Assembly: GCF_000495915.1 (NCBI RefSeq)
Contig: NZ_AOFQ01000007.1
Span: forward strand, 121,766 to 185,765
Reading direction: 5' to 3'
Origin: Stutzerimonas chloritidismutans AW-1
Lineage (GTDB): Bacteria; Pseudomonadota; Gammaproteobacteria; Pseudomonadales; Pseudomonadaceae
Length of the DNA stretch: 64,000 nucleotides
Shown here in pieces: positions 10,923 through 21,648 of this stretch. Position 1 is the stretch's first letter, and every line of letters begins with the position of its first letter. Both the position numbers and the translations under genes were made by a program. The notes beneath the pieces are model-generated. The model was not told the origin of the DNA and did no database searches. It worked only from the letters and a program-made list of their open reading frames with translations.

Positions 10923-12749
10923 TCATAGCGGAAACAGCAGCGGCACCAGCAGCACCGAGACGATCATGACCAGCGCGGTAAAGGGCACGCCAACTCGGAC
11001 AAAGTCGGCGAAGCGGTATTGCCCGGGACCGAGCACCAGCGTGTTCACCGGCGAGGAAATCGGCGTCATGAACGCGGCGGAGGCCGCCAGCGCGACGATC
11101 ATGGCGAACGGGTAGGGCGAGGCGCCCAGCTGCTCGGCGGTGGACAGCGCAACGGGTGCCATCAGCACAGCCGTCGCCGTGTTGGAGATGAACAGCCCGA
11201 TCACGGCGGTCAGCAGAAACAGGCAGGCGAGCAGGGCATGCGGTCCGGCGTCGCCGAGCAGGCCGACCAGCCCCGATGTCGCCAGGGCGATGCCGCCGGT
11301 TTTCTGCAACGCCAGGGCGAACGGCAACATGCCGACGATCAGCACCAGGCTTTGCCAGTGAATCGCCTTGTAGGCGCTGTCCATGTCGATGCAGCGGAAC
11401 AGGCCCATGACCAGGCAGCCAATCAGCGCCGCCAGCACGTTGGGCACCAGCCCGCTGACCATCAATGTCACCATCACCGCCAGCCCGAGCAGCGCGAACG
11501 GTGCCTGGTTGGCCGCGGGTGCCACATCGTCCACCTCGGCCGGCAGGCTCAGCACGAGGAAGTCGCGGCTCATGCCCTGCAGACGGTGAATGTGCTTCCA
11601 GCTGCCGGCCACCAGCAGCGTATCGGCTGGCTTGAGCTTTTCATCCACCAGCAGCCCCTGCAGGGCTTGGCGATTGCGGCGCAGACCGACCACGTTGAGC
11701 TTGTGCCGGCTGCGAAAACCCAGTTGCTGGATGGTCTTGCCCGGTAGGCGCGAATCCGGTGGCAGCACCACTTCCGCCAGCCCCAGCTCGCGACCGTGCA
11801 CCGAATAGTAGGAGGTGCTGAGTTGCAGGGGATCGAGGCCCAGCTCCTGATAGGCGCCGAGCAGGCCGATGGCCGGGCTGGCCAGATCGACCAGCAGCAC
11901 ATCGCCGACGAACAGTTCGGTATTGCCCGTCGCGATCAGCAGAAGGTTGCGAAAGCGGTCATGGCGTTCCACGGCGATCACGTTGATGCCGTACTGGGTT
12001 CGCAGCTTCAGCTCGTCCAGCGCCTGGTTGGCGAGAATCGATCCCGGCATCACCCGCAGTCGCCGCTCACGTTCTTCCAGTCGATACTCCCGCGCCAGAT
12101 CCGCCAGCGTATGGCGATGTTCTGTCGCTTCGCTGCGCTTGTCGCTGCCCAGCCAGCGGCGCGCCAGCAGCATATAGCCGACGCCGAGCAACAAAATCAC
12201 CAGGCCGATGGGGGTGAAATCGAAGAAGGCGAAGCCGTCGAGCCCGGCGCGGCGCAGTTCGCTGTTGATTACCAGGTTCGGCGGCGTCGCCACCAGCGTC
12301 AGCATGCCGCTGATCAGGCCGGCGAACGCCAGCGGCATCATCAGCCGCCGTGGCGAGACCTTCATGCGATTGGCGATGCCGAGCACCACGGGAATGAAGA
12401 TCGCCACCACGCCGGTCGAACTCATCACCGAGCCGAGCCCCGCGACGGCCAGCATCAGCAGAATCAGCAAGCGGGTCTCGCTGCTGCCGGCGGTACGCAT
12501 CAGCCAGTCGCCCAGGCGATAGGCGATGCCGGTGCGCACCAGGCCGTCGCCGATGACGAACAGGGTGGCGATCAGCACCACGCTCGGATCGCTGAAGCCG
12601 GCCAATGCCTCCTGTACGCTGAGCACACCAGTGAGCGGCAGCGCGACCATGGCCAGTACCGCCACCACGTCCATGCGTGGCTTGTTCAGCGCGAACAGGC
12701 CGATGCAGCCGGTGAGCAGGGCGAGAACCATCAGCAGGTCGCCACTCAT
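10923..12749 (-). CDS. SLC13 (DASS) family permease with two RCK_C domains
   Basis: 608 residues. Membrane helices at both ends enclose two cytosolic TrkA-C/RCK_C domains in the middle, recognisable as RVMPGSILANQALDEL (about 228-300) and VLPPDSRLPGKTIQQLGF (about 320-395). Family signatures are visible in the ALAGFSDPSVVLIATLF and SPVNTLVLGPGQYRFADFVRVG regions. Related proteins carry sulfate, dicarboxylates or other anions, with the RCK_C domains thought to sense a ligand; the substrate cannot be read here. Six bases after the winged-helix gene on the same strand, so probably co-transcribed. Confidence 0.88.
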   Translation of the reverse strand: MSGDLLMVLALLTGCIGLFALNKPRMDVVAVLAMVALPLTGVLSVQEALAGFSDPSVVLIATLFVIGDGLVRTGIAYRLGDWLMRTAGSSETRLLILLMLAVAGLGSVMSSTGVVAIFIPVVLGIANRMKVSPRRLMMPLAFAGLISGMLTLVATPPNLVINSELRRAGLDGFAFFDFTPIGLVILLLGVGYMLLARRWLGSDKRSEATEHRHTLADLAREYRLEERERRLRVMPGSILANQALDELKLRTQYGINVIAVERHDRFRNLLLIATGNTELFVGDVLLVDLASPAIGLLGAYQELGLDPLQLSTSYYSVHGRELGLAEVVLPPDSRLPGKTIQQLGFRSRHKLNVVGLRRNRQALQGLLVDEKLKPADTLLVAGSWKHIHRLQGMSRDFLVLSLPAEVDDVAPAANQAPFALLGLAVMVTLMVSGLVPNVLAALIGCLVMGLFRCIDMDSAYKAIHWQSLVLIVGMLPFALALQKTGGIALATSGLVGLLGDAGPHALLACLFLLTAVIGLFISNTATAVLMAPVALSTAEQLGASPYPFAMIVALAASAAFMTPISSPVNTLVLGPGQYRFADFVRVGVPFTALVMIVSVLLVPLLFPL

Positions 12750-12755
12750 GGTCGA

Positions 12756-13052
12756 TCAGGGATATTCGAGAATGGATTTGATACGCGGCAGGTTGCGCTC
12801 GATCCAGCCCTTGTCGATGGCACCCCAGTCGCGGATGGCGTAGTGGCCGGCATTGTGCCGTTCGCCGTCGTCCTGCTCGAAGCTGCAGTCGATGTCCAGC
12901 TCCGCGAGCGCGGCAAGGGTGTCCTGGGCGGTGCGCCGTGGCATGCCGGTCGCGGCCATCAGTGCAGGGACACTGCAGGCGGTGCCGCTGTCGATCAGCC
13001 AGGCGACGTAGAGTCGGCGATAGAAACTGGTTTTGGTCTTGCTGACGGTCAT
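12756..13052 (-). CDS. small winged helix-turn-helix protein
   Basis: 98 residues. After a basic N-terminus (MTVSKTKTSFYRRLY) comes a helix-turn-helix pattern SVPALMAATGMPRRTAQDTLAALAEL with PRRTAQDTL as likely recognition helix, then a wing (DCSFEQDDGERHNAGHYAIRDWG). This is the layout of a compact DNA-binding regulator. Six bases separate it from the SLC13 permease and 58 from nhaD upstream, so it may regulate an ion-transport cluster; that role is inferred from position. Confidence 0.75.
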   Translation of the reverse strand: MTVSKTKTSFYRRLYVAWLIDSGTACSVPALMAATGMPRRTAQDTLAALAELDIDCSFEQDDGERHNAGHYAIRDWGAIDKGWIERNLPRIKSILEYP

Positions 13053-13110
13053 GGAAGGTCCCTGGCCAGGTCGTCTGTGGGGGCAGCGACCTGGCCAGGC
13101 TCGCTGCGGT

Positions 13111-14493
13111 TTAGCGCAGGGCGAGCATGCCGATGTAGGTCGCGGCGCCCGCAGTGTAACCGAGGAAGGCCAGCAAGCTGACGCGCTTGACGTACCAGGT
13201 GAAGCTGATCTTCTCCATGCCCATCGCCGCGACCCCCGCAGCCGAGCCGATGATCAGCGTGCTGCCGCCGGTACCGGCGCAGAAGGCGAGCATCTCCCAG
13301 AAGTTGCCATCGACGACGAACTGGGACATCCAGCTAATTTCCTCTGCCGCGGTTGCAGCCAGCATCTTCTCGCTGACCAGCGGGTACATCTTCATCGCAC
13401 CGGCCACCAGCGGCACGTTGTCGACCACGGCCGAAAGCAGGCCGATGGCGTAGGTGATCGGGTAGATGTGGCCGAGCGATTCGCGCAGGGCTGTCGCGAC
13501 CTGGGTCAGGTGGCCCGCGGTAGCGAGACTGGATACGGCCAGCAGAATGCCGAGGAAGAACAGCACGCTGGGGGTGTCCACCTTGCGCAGAACGCCGACT
13601 ACCGAAAGCGGGTGCTTGTCTTCGGCATTCTTGTTGCGGTGGATGAACTCGGTGGTCACCCAGAGCACGCCGAGGCCGAAGAGGATGCCCATGTAAGGCG
13701 GCAGGTGGGTCACGGTCTTGAACACCGGGACGAAGAGCAGGGCAGCGAGGCCAAGACCGAGTACCAGGTTGCGCTCGAATACGGTGGTGGTCGGCGGATG
13801 CTTCTCGGCCAGGTGAGCACGAGGACGCGGGCGTGGTGCCTCGCCGCGCAGACGGAAGCTGAGAATGATCAGCGGCACCAGCAGGCACACCAGGCTTGGC
13901 AGGAACAGGCCGGTGATCACGCCGGAAGCGCTGATCTGGTTGCCGATCCAGAGCATGGTGGTGGTCACGTCACCGATCGGCGACCAGGCACCACCGGCGT
14001 TGGCGGCGATTACCACGACGCCGACGAACAGCCAGCGCTCAGGACGGCCGCGGATTAGCTTGCGCAGCAGGGAGACCATGACGATGGTGGTGGTCAGGTT
14101 GTCCAGTGCTGCGGAGAGGAAGAAGGTGAGGAAGCCGATGATCCACAGCAGGTGTACGCGCTTGCGGGTCTGGATGCGGTCGGTGATTACCTTGAAACCT
14201 TCGTGGGAGTCGATCAGCTCGACGATGGTCATCGCGCCGAGCAGGAAGAAGAGAATCTCCGAGACTTCACCCAGGTGATGACGCAGCGATTCGACCACCA
14301 CCGCCGAGGAGTCCCCGGGGTTGTGGCTGCCGGGTTGCAGCAGCGGAAGTATCTGGTCGGCGCCCAGCACCAGAATGGTCCAGGTCACAACCGCGGTTAG
14401 GATCGCGGCAGCGGCCTTGTCTATCTTCAGGGGATGTTCAAAGGCTATGCATAGATAGCCTATGACGAACACGACAGCCATGAGTGCATACAT
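13111..14493 (-). CDS. nhaD: Na+/H+ antiporter NhaD
   Basis: 460 residues, inner-membrane protein of the ion-transporter superfamily. Seen: the region DNLTTTIVMVSLLRKLIRGRPERW, GGAWSPIGDVTTTMLWIGNQI, and the second-repeat motif AVVDNVPLVAGAMKMYPL, all NhaD hallmarks; the paired Asp-Asn sites (DNLTT and DNVPL) are the likely cation site. NhaD expels Na+ or Li+ in exchange for protons, commonly at high pH and salt. GGAG lies eleven bases before the ATG. It is the first gene of the nhaD - wHTH - SLC13 strand block. Confidence 0.93.
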   Translation of the reverse strand: MYALMAVVFVIGYLCIAFEHPLKIDKAAAAILTAVVTWTILVLGADQILPLLQPGSHNPGDSSAVVVESLRHHLGEVSEILFFLLGAMTIVELIDSHEGFKVITDRIQTRKRVHLLWIIGFLTFFLSAALDNLTTTIVMVSLLRKLIRGRPERWLFVGVVVIAANAGGAWSPIGDVTTTMLWIGNQISASGVITGLFLPSLVCLLVPLIILSFRLRGEAPRPRPRAHLAEKHPPTTTVFERNLVLGLGLAALLFVPVFKTVTHLPPYMGILFGLGVLWVTTEFIHRNKNAEDKHPLSVVGVLRKVDTPSVLFFLGILLAVSSLATAGHLTQVATALRESLGHIYPITYAIGLLSAVVDNVPLVAGAMKMYPLVSEKMLAATAAEEISWMSQFVVDGNFWEMLAFCAGTGGSTLIIGSAAGVAAMGMEKISFTWYVKRVSLLAFLGYTAGAATYIGMLALR

Positions 14494-14734
14494 CGGAGGG
14501 ACTCCATCTTGAGGAACCTTGCCGGGGCATGCGGGTGTGTCGACGCAGCCTCAGCGGCTGGCAGGGGAACGATTCGCTAGCGAGGTGAAACAAATCGGGG
14601 CGGTGGACTGCCCTGGGAGACGGTTGCGCGTTCGGCGAAATACGTGGGGCATTGCGCTTCGCAGCAGGGGGCTCATTTCACATCGTCGAGCTGTTCGTCT
14701 TGGCTTTAACGGCCTGCCAGTTTGTAAAGGGGTG

Positions 14735-14840
14735 TTTCATGTGCGGCATAGTGTATCAGCGTTGCCGGTAATAACTTGTCATCAATCAAGATGACCTCCT
14801 TAAGCAAAAAGGCCAGCACCTTTCGGGCTGGCCTTTTGCG
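14735..14840 (+). ncRNA. candidate small RNA ending at an intrinsic terminator
   Basis: A possible sigma70 promoter reads TTGGCT (14700-14705), 17 bases, TGTAAA (14723-14728), each box matching consensus at four of six. From about 14735 the sequence runs through a small hairpin GTCATC/GATGAC (14778-14795), an exposed CCTCCTTAAG stretch complementary to ribosome binding sites, then a strong terminator stem (14811-14833) with TTTT. Length about 105 nt. The layout seed plus terminator is typical of a trans-acting small RNA, but the promoter is weak and the terminator may simply serve valS. Confidence 0.28.
14807..14837 (-). terminator. intrinsic terminator of valS (bidirectional sequence)
   Basis: AAAAGGCCAGC (14807-14817) pairs with GCTGGCCTTTT (14827-14837) around a nine-base loop. 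On the minus strand it begins 19 bases after the valS stop and ends in a run of T. The same sequence also reads as a terminator on the plus strand. Confidence 0.85.
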
Positions 14841-14855
14841 TTTACCGCGTCCTGA

Positions 14856-17711
14856 TCAGAGCGTGGCGATGCGGTCGCGCTGCTCCTGCAGCCTGGCTTT
14901 GGCCTGTTCGGCCTCGGCCAGTTTGGCGCGTTCCTTGTCGATCACCTCGGCGGGAGCCTTGTCGACGAAACCGGCGTTCGACAGCTTTCCGCCGACGCGC
15001 TTGACCTCGCCGTCCAGCCGGGCGAGTTCCTTGTCCAGGCGAGCCAGTTCGGCATCCTTGTCGATCAGACCAGCCATCGGCACAAGCACCTGCATGTCAC
15101 CCACCAGCGCGATGGCCGACAGCGGTGCTTCTTCGCCGTCGTTGAGCAGGCGCACGCTTTCCAGCTTGGCCAGTTTCTTCAGCAGCGGCTCGTTGTCGGT
15201 CAGGCGGCGTTGATCGGTAGCCGAGGCGTTGCCCAGCACCACGTCGATGCGCTTGGCCATGGAGATGTTCATCTCGCCGCGGATCTGGCGGATGCCCAGC
15301 ATGAAGGCCTTGAGCCACTCGATATCGCCTTCGGCGGCTTCGTCGATACGCTCCGGGTTGAACTCCGGCCACGGCTGCAGCATCAGCGTCGGACCGGACT
15401 TGCCGGCGAGCGGCGCGACGCGCTGCCAGATTTCCTCGGTAATGAACGGCATGAACGGATGCGCCAGGCGCAGCGCGGTTTCCAGCACGCGCACCAAGGT
15501 GCGGCGGGGGGCGCGCTGGCGGTCGGCGCTGCCGCGCTGGCGTTCGGCGCTTGCGGTCTCGTCCCACAGCAGCGGCTTGACCAGCTCCAGGTACCAGGCG
15601 CAGTACTCGTCCCAGATGAACTCGTACAGCGCCTGAGCGGCCAGGTCGAAGCGGAACGCCTCCAGCTGTCGATTCACTTCGCTCTCGGTACGCTGCAGCG
15701 CGGAGATGATCCAGCGATCCACCGACGAGAGCTCGACGGGCTCGCCGTTGGCCCCCGTGTCCTTGCCCTCGGTGTTCTCGAAGACGAAGTTGGCGGCGTT
15801 CCAGATCTTGTTGCAGAAGTTGCGGTAACCCTCGACGCGGCCCATGTCGAACTTGATGTCGCGGCCGGTTGAGGCCAGCGAGCAGAAGGTAAAGCGCAGG
15901 GCGTCTGTGCCGTAGCTGGCGATGCCTTCGGGGAACTCGGCACGGGTCTGCTTGGCGATCTTCTCGGCCAGCTTGGGCTGCATCATGCCGCTGGTGCGCT
16001 TGGTCAGCAGTTCATCGAGGGTGATGCCATCGACGATGTCCAGCGGGTCGAGCACGTTGCCCTTGGACTTGGACATCTTCTGCCCCTGACCATCGCGTAC
16101 CAGACCGTGCACGTAGACGGTCTTGAACGGAATCTGCCCGGTCAGGTGAGTGGACAGCATGATCATCCGGGCGACCCAGAAGAAGATGATGTCGAAGCCT
16201 GTGACCAGCACGTCGGTGGGGTGGAAGGTCTTCAGGAACTCGGTCTGCTGCGGCCAGCCGAGTGTGGAAAAGGTCCACAGGCCGGAGCTGAACCAGGTGT
16301 CCAGGACGTCCTCGTCCTGACGCAGTTCGACGTTGTTGCAGAGGTTGTACTTGCTGCGTACCTCCACTTCATCGCGGCCAACGTAGACGTTGCCGGCTTC
16401 GTCGTACCACGCAGGAATGCGATGGCCCCACCAGAGCTGACGGCTGATGCACCAGTCCTGGATGTCGCGCATCCAGCTGAAGTACATGTTCTCGTACTGC
16501 TTGGGCACGAACTGGATCTCGCCGCTTTCGACGGCGGCGATGGCCTTCTCGGCCAGCGGTTTAGTGGAAACGTACCACTGGTCGGTCAGCCACGGCTCGA
16601 TGATGGTGCCGGAGCGATCACCGCGGGGGACTTTCAGCGCGTGGTCGTCGATCTTTTCCAGCAGGCTCATGGCGTCGAACTCGGCGACGATGGCCTTGCG
16701 CGCATCGAAGCGGTCCATGTGCGCGTAGCCGTCCGGCAGGTTGGCATCGATCTTGTCGTTCGGCGTCCCGTCGATGTTGAACACCTGGGCCTTGGCGAGC
16801 ACCGCGGCGTTGCGGTCGAAGATATTGATCAGCGGCAAGTGATGACGCTTGCCGACCTCGTAGTCGTTGAAGTCATGCGCCGGGGTGATCTTCACGCAGC
16901 CGGTACCGAACTCGAGGTCGACATAGTCGTCAGCGACGATCGGGATCAGGCGGTTGACCAGCGGCAGCATGACGTGACGGCCGATCAGGCTCTTGTAGCG
17001 CTCGTCCTCCGGGTGCACGGCGATGGCGGCGTCACCGAGCATGGTTTCCGGACGGGTAGTGGCGACCACCAGGTAATCCAGGCCGTCTGCAGTCTTGCAG
17101 CCGTCGGCCAGTGGATAACGCAGGTGCCAGAGATGACCTTTCTCGTCATGGTTCTCGACTTCGAGGTCTGAGATCGCGGTGTGCAGCTTGGTATCCCAGT
17201 TGACCAAACGCTTGCCGCGGTAGATCAAGCCGTCCTCGTGCAGGCGGACGAAGGCTTCCTTGACCGCCTCGGAGAGGCCATCGTCCATGGTGAAGCGCTC
17301 GCGTGACCAGTCCACCGAGGAGCCCAGGCGACGGATCTGCCGGGTAATGGTGCCGCCGGACTCTTCCTTCCACTGCCAGACCTTCTCGAGAAACTTCTCG
17401 CGTCCAAGGTCATGACGCGAAACGCCCTGCGCGCCGAGCTGGCGCTCGACCACCATCTGCGTGGCGATACCAGCATGGTCTGTACCTGGCTGCCACAGGG
17501 TGTTGCGGCCCTGCATGCGGCGCCAGCGGATCAATGCATCCATGATGGCGTTGTTGAAGCCGTGACCCATGTGCAGGCTGCCGGTGACGTTCGGCGGCGG
17601 GATCATGATGGTGTAGGGCTCGCCGGAACCTTGCGGGGCGAAATAGTTGTTCGATTCCCAGGTCTGGTACCAGGAAGTCTCGATGGCGTGCGGCTGGTAG
17701 GTCTTGTCCAT
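14856..17711 (-). CDS. valS: valyl-tRNA synthetase
   Basis: 951 residues, class I aminoacyl-tRNA synthetase that charges tRNA-Val and edits mischarged threonine. Seen: HIGH-type motif HMGH at 47-50 after PPPNVTGS, the CP1 editing domain in the middle, KMSKS at 545-549, the anticodon-binding domain ([15 protein letters not shown]) and a C-terminal coiled-coil arm rich in Glu/Lys/Ala/Leu. In the linker before HPFMPF there is a tandem heptad [14 protein letters not shown] encoded by a 21-bp repeat. A 10-bp hairpin terminator separates it from the upstream gene, so it has its own promoter. Confidence 0.98.
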   Translation of the reverse strand: MDKTYQPHAIETSWYQTWESNNYFAPQGSGEPYTIMIPPPNVTGSLHMGHGFNNAIMDALIRWRRMQGRNTLWQPGTDHAGIATQMVVERQLGAQGVSRHDLGREKFLEKVWQWKEESGGTITRQIRRLGSSVDWSRERFTMDDGLSEAVKEAFVRLHEDGLIYRGKRLVNWDTKLHTAISDLEVENHDEKGHLWHLRYPLADGCKTADGLDYLVVATTRPETMLGDAAIAVHPEDERYKSLIGRHVMLPLVNRLIPIVADDYVDLEFGTGCVKITPAHDFNDYEVGKRHHLPLINIFDRNAAVLAKAQVFNIDGTPNDKIDANLPDGYAHMDRFDARKAIVAEFDAMSLLEKIDDHALKVPRGDRSGTIIEPWLTDQWYVSTKPLAEKAIAAVESGEIQFVPKQYENMYFSWMRDIQDWCISRQLWWGHRIPAWYDEAGNVYVGRDEVEVRSKYNLCNNVELRQDEDVLDTWFSSGLWTFSTLGWPQQTEFLKTFHPTDVLVTGFDIIFFWVARMIMLSTHLTGQIPFKTVYVHGLVRDGQGQKMSKSKGNVLDPLDIVDGITLDELLTKRTSGMMQPKLAEKIAKQTRAEFPEGIASYGTDALRFTFCSLASTGRDIKFDMGRVEGYRNFCNKIWNAANFVFENTEGKDTGANGEPVELSSVDRWIISALQRTESEVNRQLEAFRFDLAAQALYEFIWDEYCAWYLELVKPLLWDETASAERQRGSADRQRAPRRTLVRVLETALRLAHPFMPFITEEIWQRVAPLAGKSGPTLMLQPWPEFNPERIDEAAEGDIEWLKAFMLGIRQIRGEMNISMAKRIDVVLGNASATDQRRLTDNEPLLKKLAKLESVRLLNDGEEAPLSAIALVGDMQVLVPMAGLIDKDAELARLDKELARLDGEVKRVGGKLSNAGFVDKAPAEVIDKERAKLAEAEQAKARLQEQRDRIATL
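15512..15553. repeat. 21-bp tandem repeat inside valS
   Basis: Two adjacent copies of CGCGCTGGCGkTCGGCGCT (k = G or T) with period 21 (starting at 15512 and 15533), one mismatch over 19 bases. It keeps frame and adds a second copy of a seven-residue Arg/Gln-rich segment in the ValS linker just before the anticodon-binding domain. Confidence 0.75.
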
Positions 17712-17764
17712 GCGGCGGGACCCTTAAAACGGCTGGTCGGAAAAACGGGCAAGTATAAAGGCAA

Positions 17765-17788
17765 ACGGCCGCGAGATTTCGCGGCCGT
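17765..17788 (-). terminator. hairpin terminator upstream of valS
   Basis: A perfect 10-bp stem ACGGCCGCGA (17765-17774) / TCGCGGCCGT (17779-17788) with a four-base loop, 31 bases after the stop of the 128-residue gene. The following T-run is interrupted (GTTTGCCTTTATAC). TATACT in that stretch could be a valS -10 box. Confidence 0.7.
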
Positions 17789-17818
17789 GCTTATTAACTG
17801 CGCATTGTCGCGGATGAC

Positions 17819-18205
17819 TCAGGAGCGAGGCGGGGGCGTGCGTACCAGGCGCTCGATTCGGCTCTCGAGGCGACGCTTGAGTTCCGCCTCGATCTGCGGC
17901 ACGAAGTCGTCGATCACTTCCTGCAGGATCAGATTGGCCGCGGTGCGCAGTTCGTGGTCGATGTGCCGTTCGGCCAGGGAGCGAAACGCGCTGCGCACGC
18001 TGGTTTCCCGCGGCTCGTCGTCGCTGGCGCTCGCGGCCGGAACGGCAGGCGCTGGCTCGACGATATCGGACAGCAGCGGAATGCTGTCCGGGTCCAGCGC
18101 TGCGCCGGCCGGAGCCTCGTCTGGAAAATCGTCACCGAGCAGGGCGCGGATGGACTCGAGATCGCTCAGCAGTTCGGCGGGTTTGTTCGGGGCTTTCGGT
18201 GTCAT
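17819..18205 (-). CDS. conserved protein of unknown function between holC and valS
   Basis: 128 residues, acidic in the first half (LLSDLESIRALLGDDFPDEAP) with an Ala/Pro-rich linker, and helical in the second (AERHIDHELRTAANLILQEVIDDFVPQIEAELKRRLESRIERLV). No signal peptide or membrane segment. Its fixed place between holC and valS in pseudomonads suggests a conserved gene; a function cannot be read. The C-terminal helix could mediate oligomerisation. It ends before the hairpin terminator. Confidence 0.75.
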   Translation of the reverse strand: MTPKAPNKPAELLSDLESIRALLGDDFPDEAPAGAALDPDSIPLLSDIVEPAPAVPAASASDDEPRETSVRSAFRSLAERHIDHELRTAANLILQEVIDDFVPQIEAELKRRLESRIERLVRTPPPRS

Positions 18206-18276
18206 CTGAGAAGTTTCCGGGGCTTGAGCATCCCGGCGGCTGCCAGGGGTTTTCCCTTGCTGTCGAATGGTTGGTC

Positions 18277-18696
18277 TTAAAGCTCGACCCGTTTCGGATC
18301 ATAGCCCTGGCGTCGATACAGGCGGAAATTCTCCCGGCAGGCGGTCAGCAATTGCGGTTCCTGGTTGACGATCTCGATGACCCGGCTGAACTGGTCGATG
18401 TGCGACGAAAGCGTCGATGCCAGGTTGATCAAGAGGCCCTGCGTGAATTGAGGTGCCTGGTCGACACCGATCACCACCGGGGCCTTCGGGTCGTCGACGT
18501 GCTGCTCGTGGGGAATGAAGCGCTCGGCGCGAAAGTCCCAGAGTAGCTCGTCGACTTCGCTCGACTGCGTTTCATCGACGCAGCGAATGAATACCTGCAT
18601 GCCGTGTTGCCAGCCCTTGGCCGCCAACTGACAGGCCGCCCGCAGGCGGCCGGTCGGGTTGGCGTCGGGCAGGACGTAGAATTCGATCCGCGTCAT
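18277..18696 (-). CDS. holC: DNA polymerase III chi subunit
   Basis: 139 residues. The start MTRIEFYVLPDANPTGRLRAACQLAAKG matches HolC, and DELLWDFRAERFIPH plus PVVIGVDQAPQ are the conserved middle motifs. Chi joins the clamp loader to SSB through psi during lagging-strand synthesis. It lies 75 bp after pepA and 71 bp before the small conserved gene, all on one strand, which is the usual pseudomonad order pepA-holC-x-valS. Confidence 0.96.
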   Translation of the reverse strand: MTRIEFYVLPDANPTGRLRAACQLAAKGWQHGMQVFIRCVDETQSSEVDELLWDFRAERFIPHEQHVDDPKAPVVIGVDQAPQFTQGLLINLASTLSSHIDQFSRVIEIVNQEPQLLTACRENFRLYRRQGYDPKRVEL

Positions 18697-18771
18697 GGGC
18701 GTGCTCCGCTCTGGCCGGGCAGCGCAAGGCGGCTCCGGCCTGAGGGATCAGGCGCGACGGCCAGGTGCATC

Positions 18772-20343
<1,572 letters not shown>

Positions 20344-20526
20344 CTAACGACTGCGCTAGGCTAGAAACGTTGCAATCGTCGATGCTTCCGCGATTGTTTC
20401 GGCGCGGCGGTCCGCGTCCGCTCGGTGCGTCATTACCCAATTTCCAACGGCCCGCTCCGGCGGGCCGGCAACTGGCGGCTAGTTTGAGCGTTGCCGCCAG
20501 AGCCTGACAACCCTGGAGTGTCTGGT

Positions 20527-21648
20527 TTGATCGTCTTTCGTTACCTGTCCCGAGAGCTGCTGGTCACCATGAGCGCGGTCAGTGCCGTGCTGCTGGTGAT
20601 CATCATGAGTGGCCGTTTCATCAAGTATCTGGCGCAGGCTGCGCAGGGACTGCTCGACCCAGGGGTGCTGTTGCTGATCATGGGCTTTCGTCTGCCCGGC
20701 TTTCTGCAGCTCATCCTCCCGCTCGGACTGTTTCTCGGCATTCTGCTGGCTTACGGGCGCCTCTATCTGGAAAGCGAAATGACGGTGCTTTCGGCTACGG
20801 GCATGAGCCAGCGCCGGCTGCTGGTCTACAGCCTGGCACCCGCCGCCCTGGTGGCGGTGGTGGTGGGATGGCTGAGCCTTGGGTTGGCGCCGCAGGGCAT
20901 CGCCGAGGTGGACCGTATCCTCAATCAGCAGGACTCCCTGACCGAGTTCGACACGCTGGTGCCGGGGCGCTTCCAGACGTTGCGCGGCGGTTCACGGGTA
21001 ACCTACACCCGCGAACTGTCGGCTGACCGCAGCGAGCTCGGCGGGGTGTTCATCTCCGAAACCAATGTTTCGCGTCAGACCGGAAAGGAAAGCGGGCTGT
21101 CTGTGCTGGTTGCCGAGAGCGGACGGCAGGAAGTCCAGCCCGATGGCAGTCGCTATCTGATTCTGGAAAACGGCTATCGCTATGACGGCAACCCGGGGCA
21201 GGCCGATTACCGCGCCATCCAGTACGACACCTATGGTGTGCTGCTTCCCAAGCCGGAAGTGAGCATGGAGCTGAGCGAACGTGAGGCGCTGCCGACTCGG
21301 GAGCTGCTCGGCAGCGACAACATCCGTCATCGCACCGAGCTGCAGTGGCGCTTCTCATTGCCGTTGCTGGTGTTCGTCGTTACCGTGCTCGCGGTGCCGC
21401 TGGCCAAGGTGAATCCGCGACAGGGGCGTTTTCTCAAGCTGCTGCCGGCGATCCTTCTGTACATGACCTACCTCGCGTTGCTGATCGCCGTGCGCGGTGC
21501 GCTGGACAAGGGGCGAATCCCGATGGCGCTGGGCCTTTGGTGGGTGCACGGGCTGTTCCTGGCGATAGGCCTGTTGATGCTGTACTGGGAGCCGATCAGG
21601 CTGCGGATGAAGAAGGGCAGTGCGCAGCGGGAGGTGGCTCGTGGTTAA
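20527..21648 (+). CDS. lptF: LPS export ABC transporter permease LptF
   Basis: 373 residues from a TTG start at 20527, eight bases after GGAG (20515-20518). An upstream TTG (20491) would add 12 residues ahead of the normal family start IVFRYLSRELL. Membrane helices lie at both ends around a periplasmic beta-jellyroll domain (about 135-260). With LptG it forms the inner-membrane permease that, powered by LptB, extracts lipopolysaccharide and pushes it along LptC-A-D. The stop overlaps the lptG start by eight bases. Confidence 0.95.
   Translation: MIVFRYLSRELLVTMSAVSAVLLVIIMSGRFIKYLAQAAQGLLDPGVLLLIMGFRLPGFLQLILPLGLFLGILLAYGRLYLESEMTVLSATGMSQRRLLVYSLAPAALVAVVVGWLSLGLAPQGIAEVDRILNQQDSLTEFDTLVPGRFQTLRGGSRVTYTRELSADRSELGGVFISETNVSRQTGKESGLSVLVAESGRQEVQPDGSRYLILENGYRYDGNPGQADYRAIQYDTYGVLLPKPEVSMELSEREALPTRELLGSDNIRHRTELQWRFSLPLLVFVVTVLAVPLAKVNPRQGRFLKLLPAILLYMTYLALLIAVRGALDKGRIPMALGLWWVHGLFLAIGLLMLYWEPIRLRMKKGSAQREVARG

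Larger units (their letters stand above)
14494..14855. other. nhaD upstream region between nhaD and valS
   Basis: About 360 bp. It must hold the nhaD promoter, which I could not place with confidence. The right part carries the valS terminator (14807-14837) and, on the plus strand, a possible promoter and small RNA, listed separately. A 27-codon frame on the minus strand (14706-14789, TTG start, AAGGAGG five bases before) is also visible but lies directly behind the valS terminator. Confidence 0.4.

Noticed and set aside
14706..14789. 27-codon leader peptide with a perfect AAGGAGG site on the minus strand
   Set aside because: Starts right behind the valS terminator with no room for a promoter, and has no regulatory structure toward nhaD. 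Kept only as an alternative reading of the small-RNA region.
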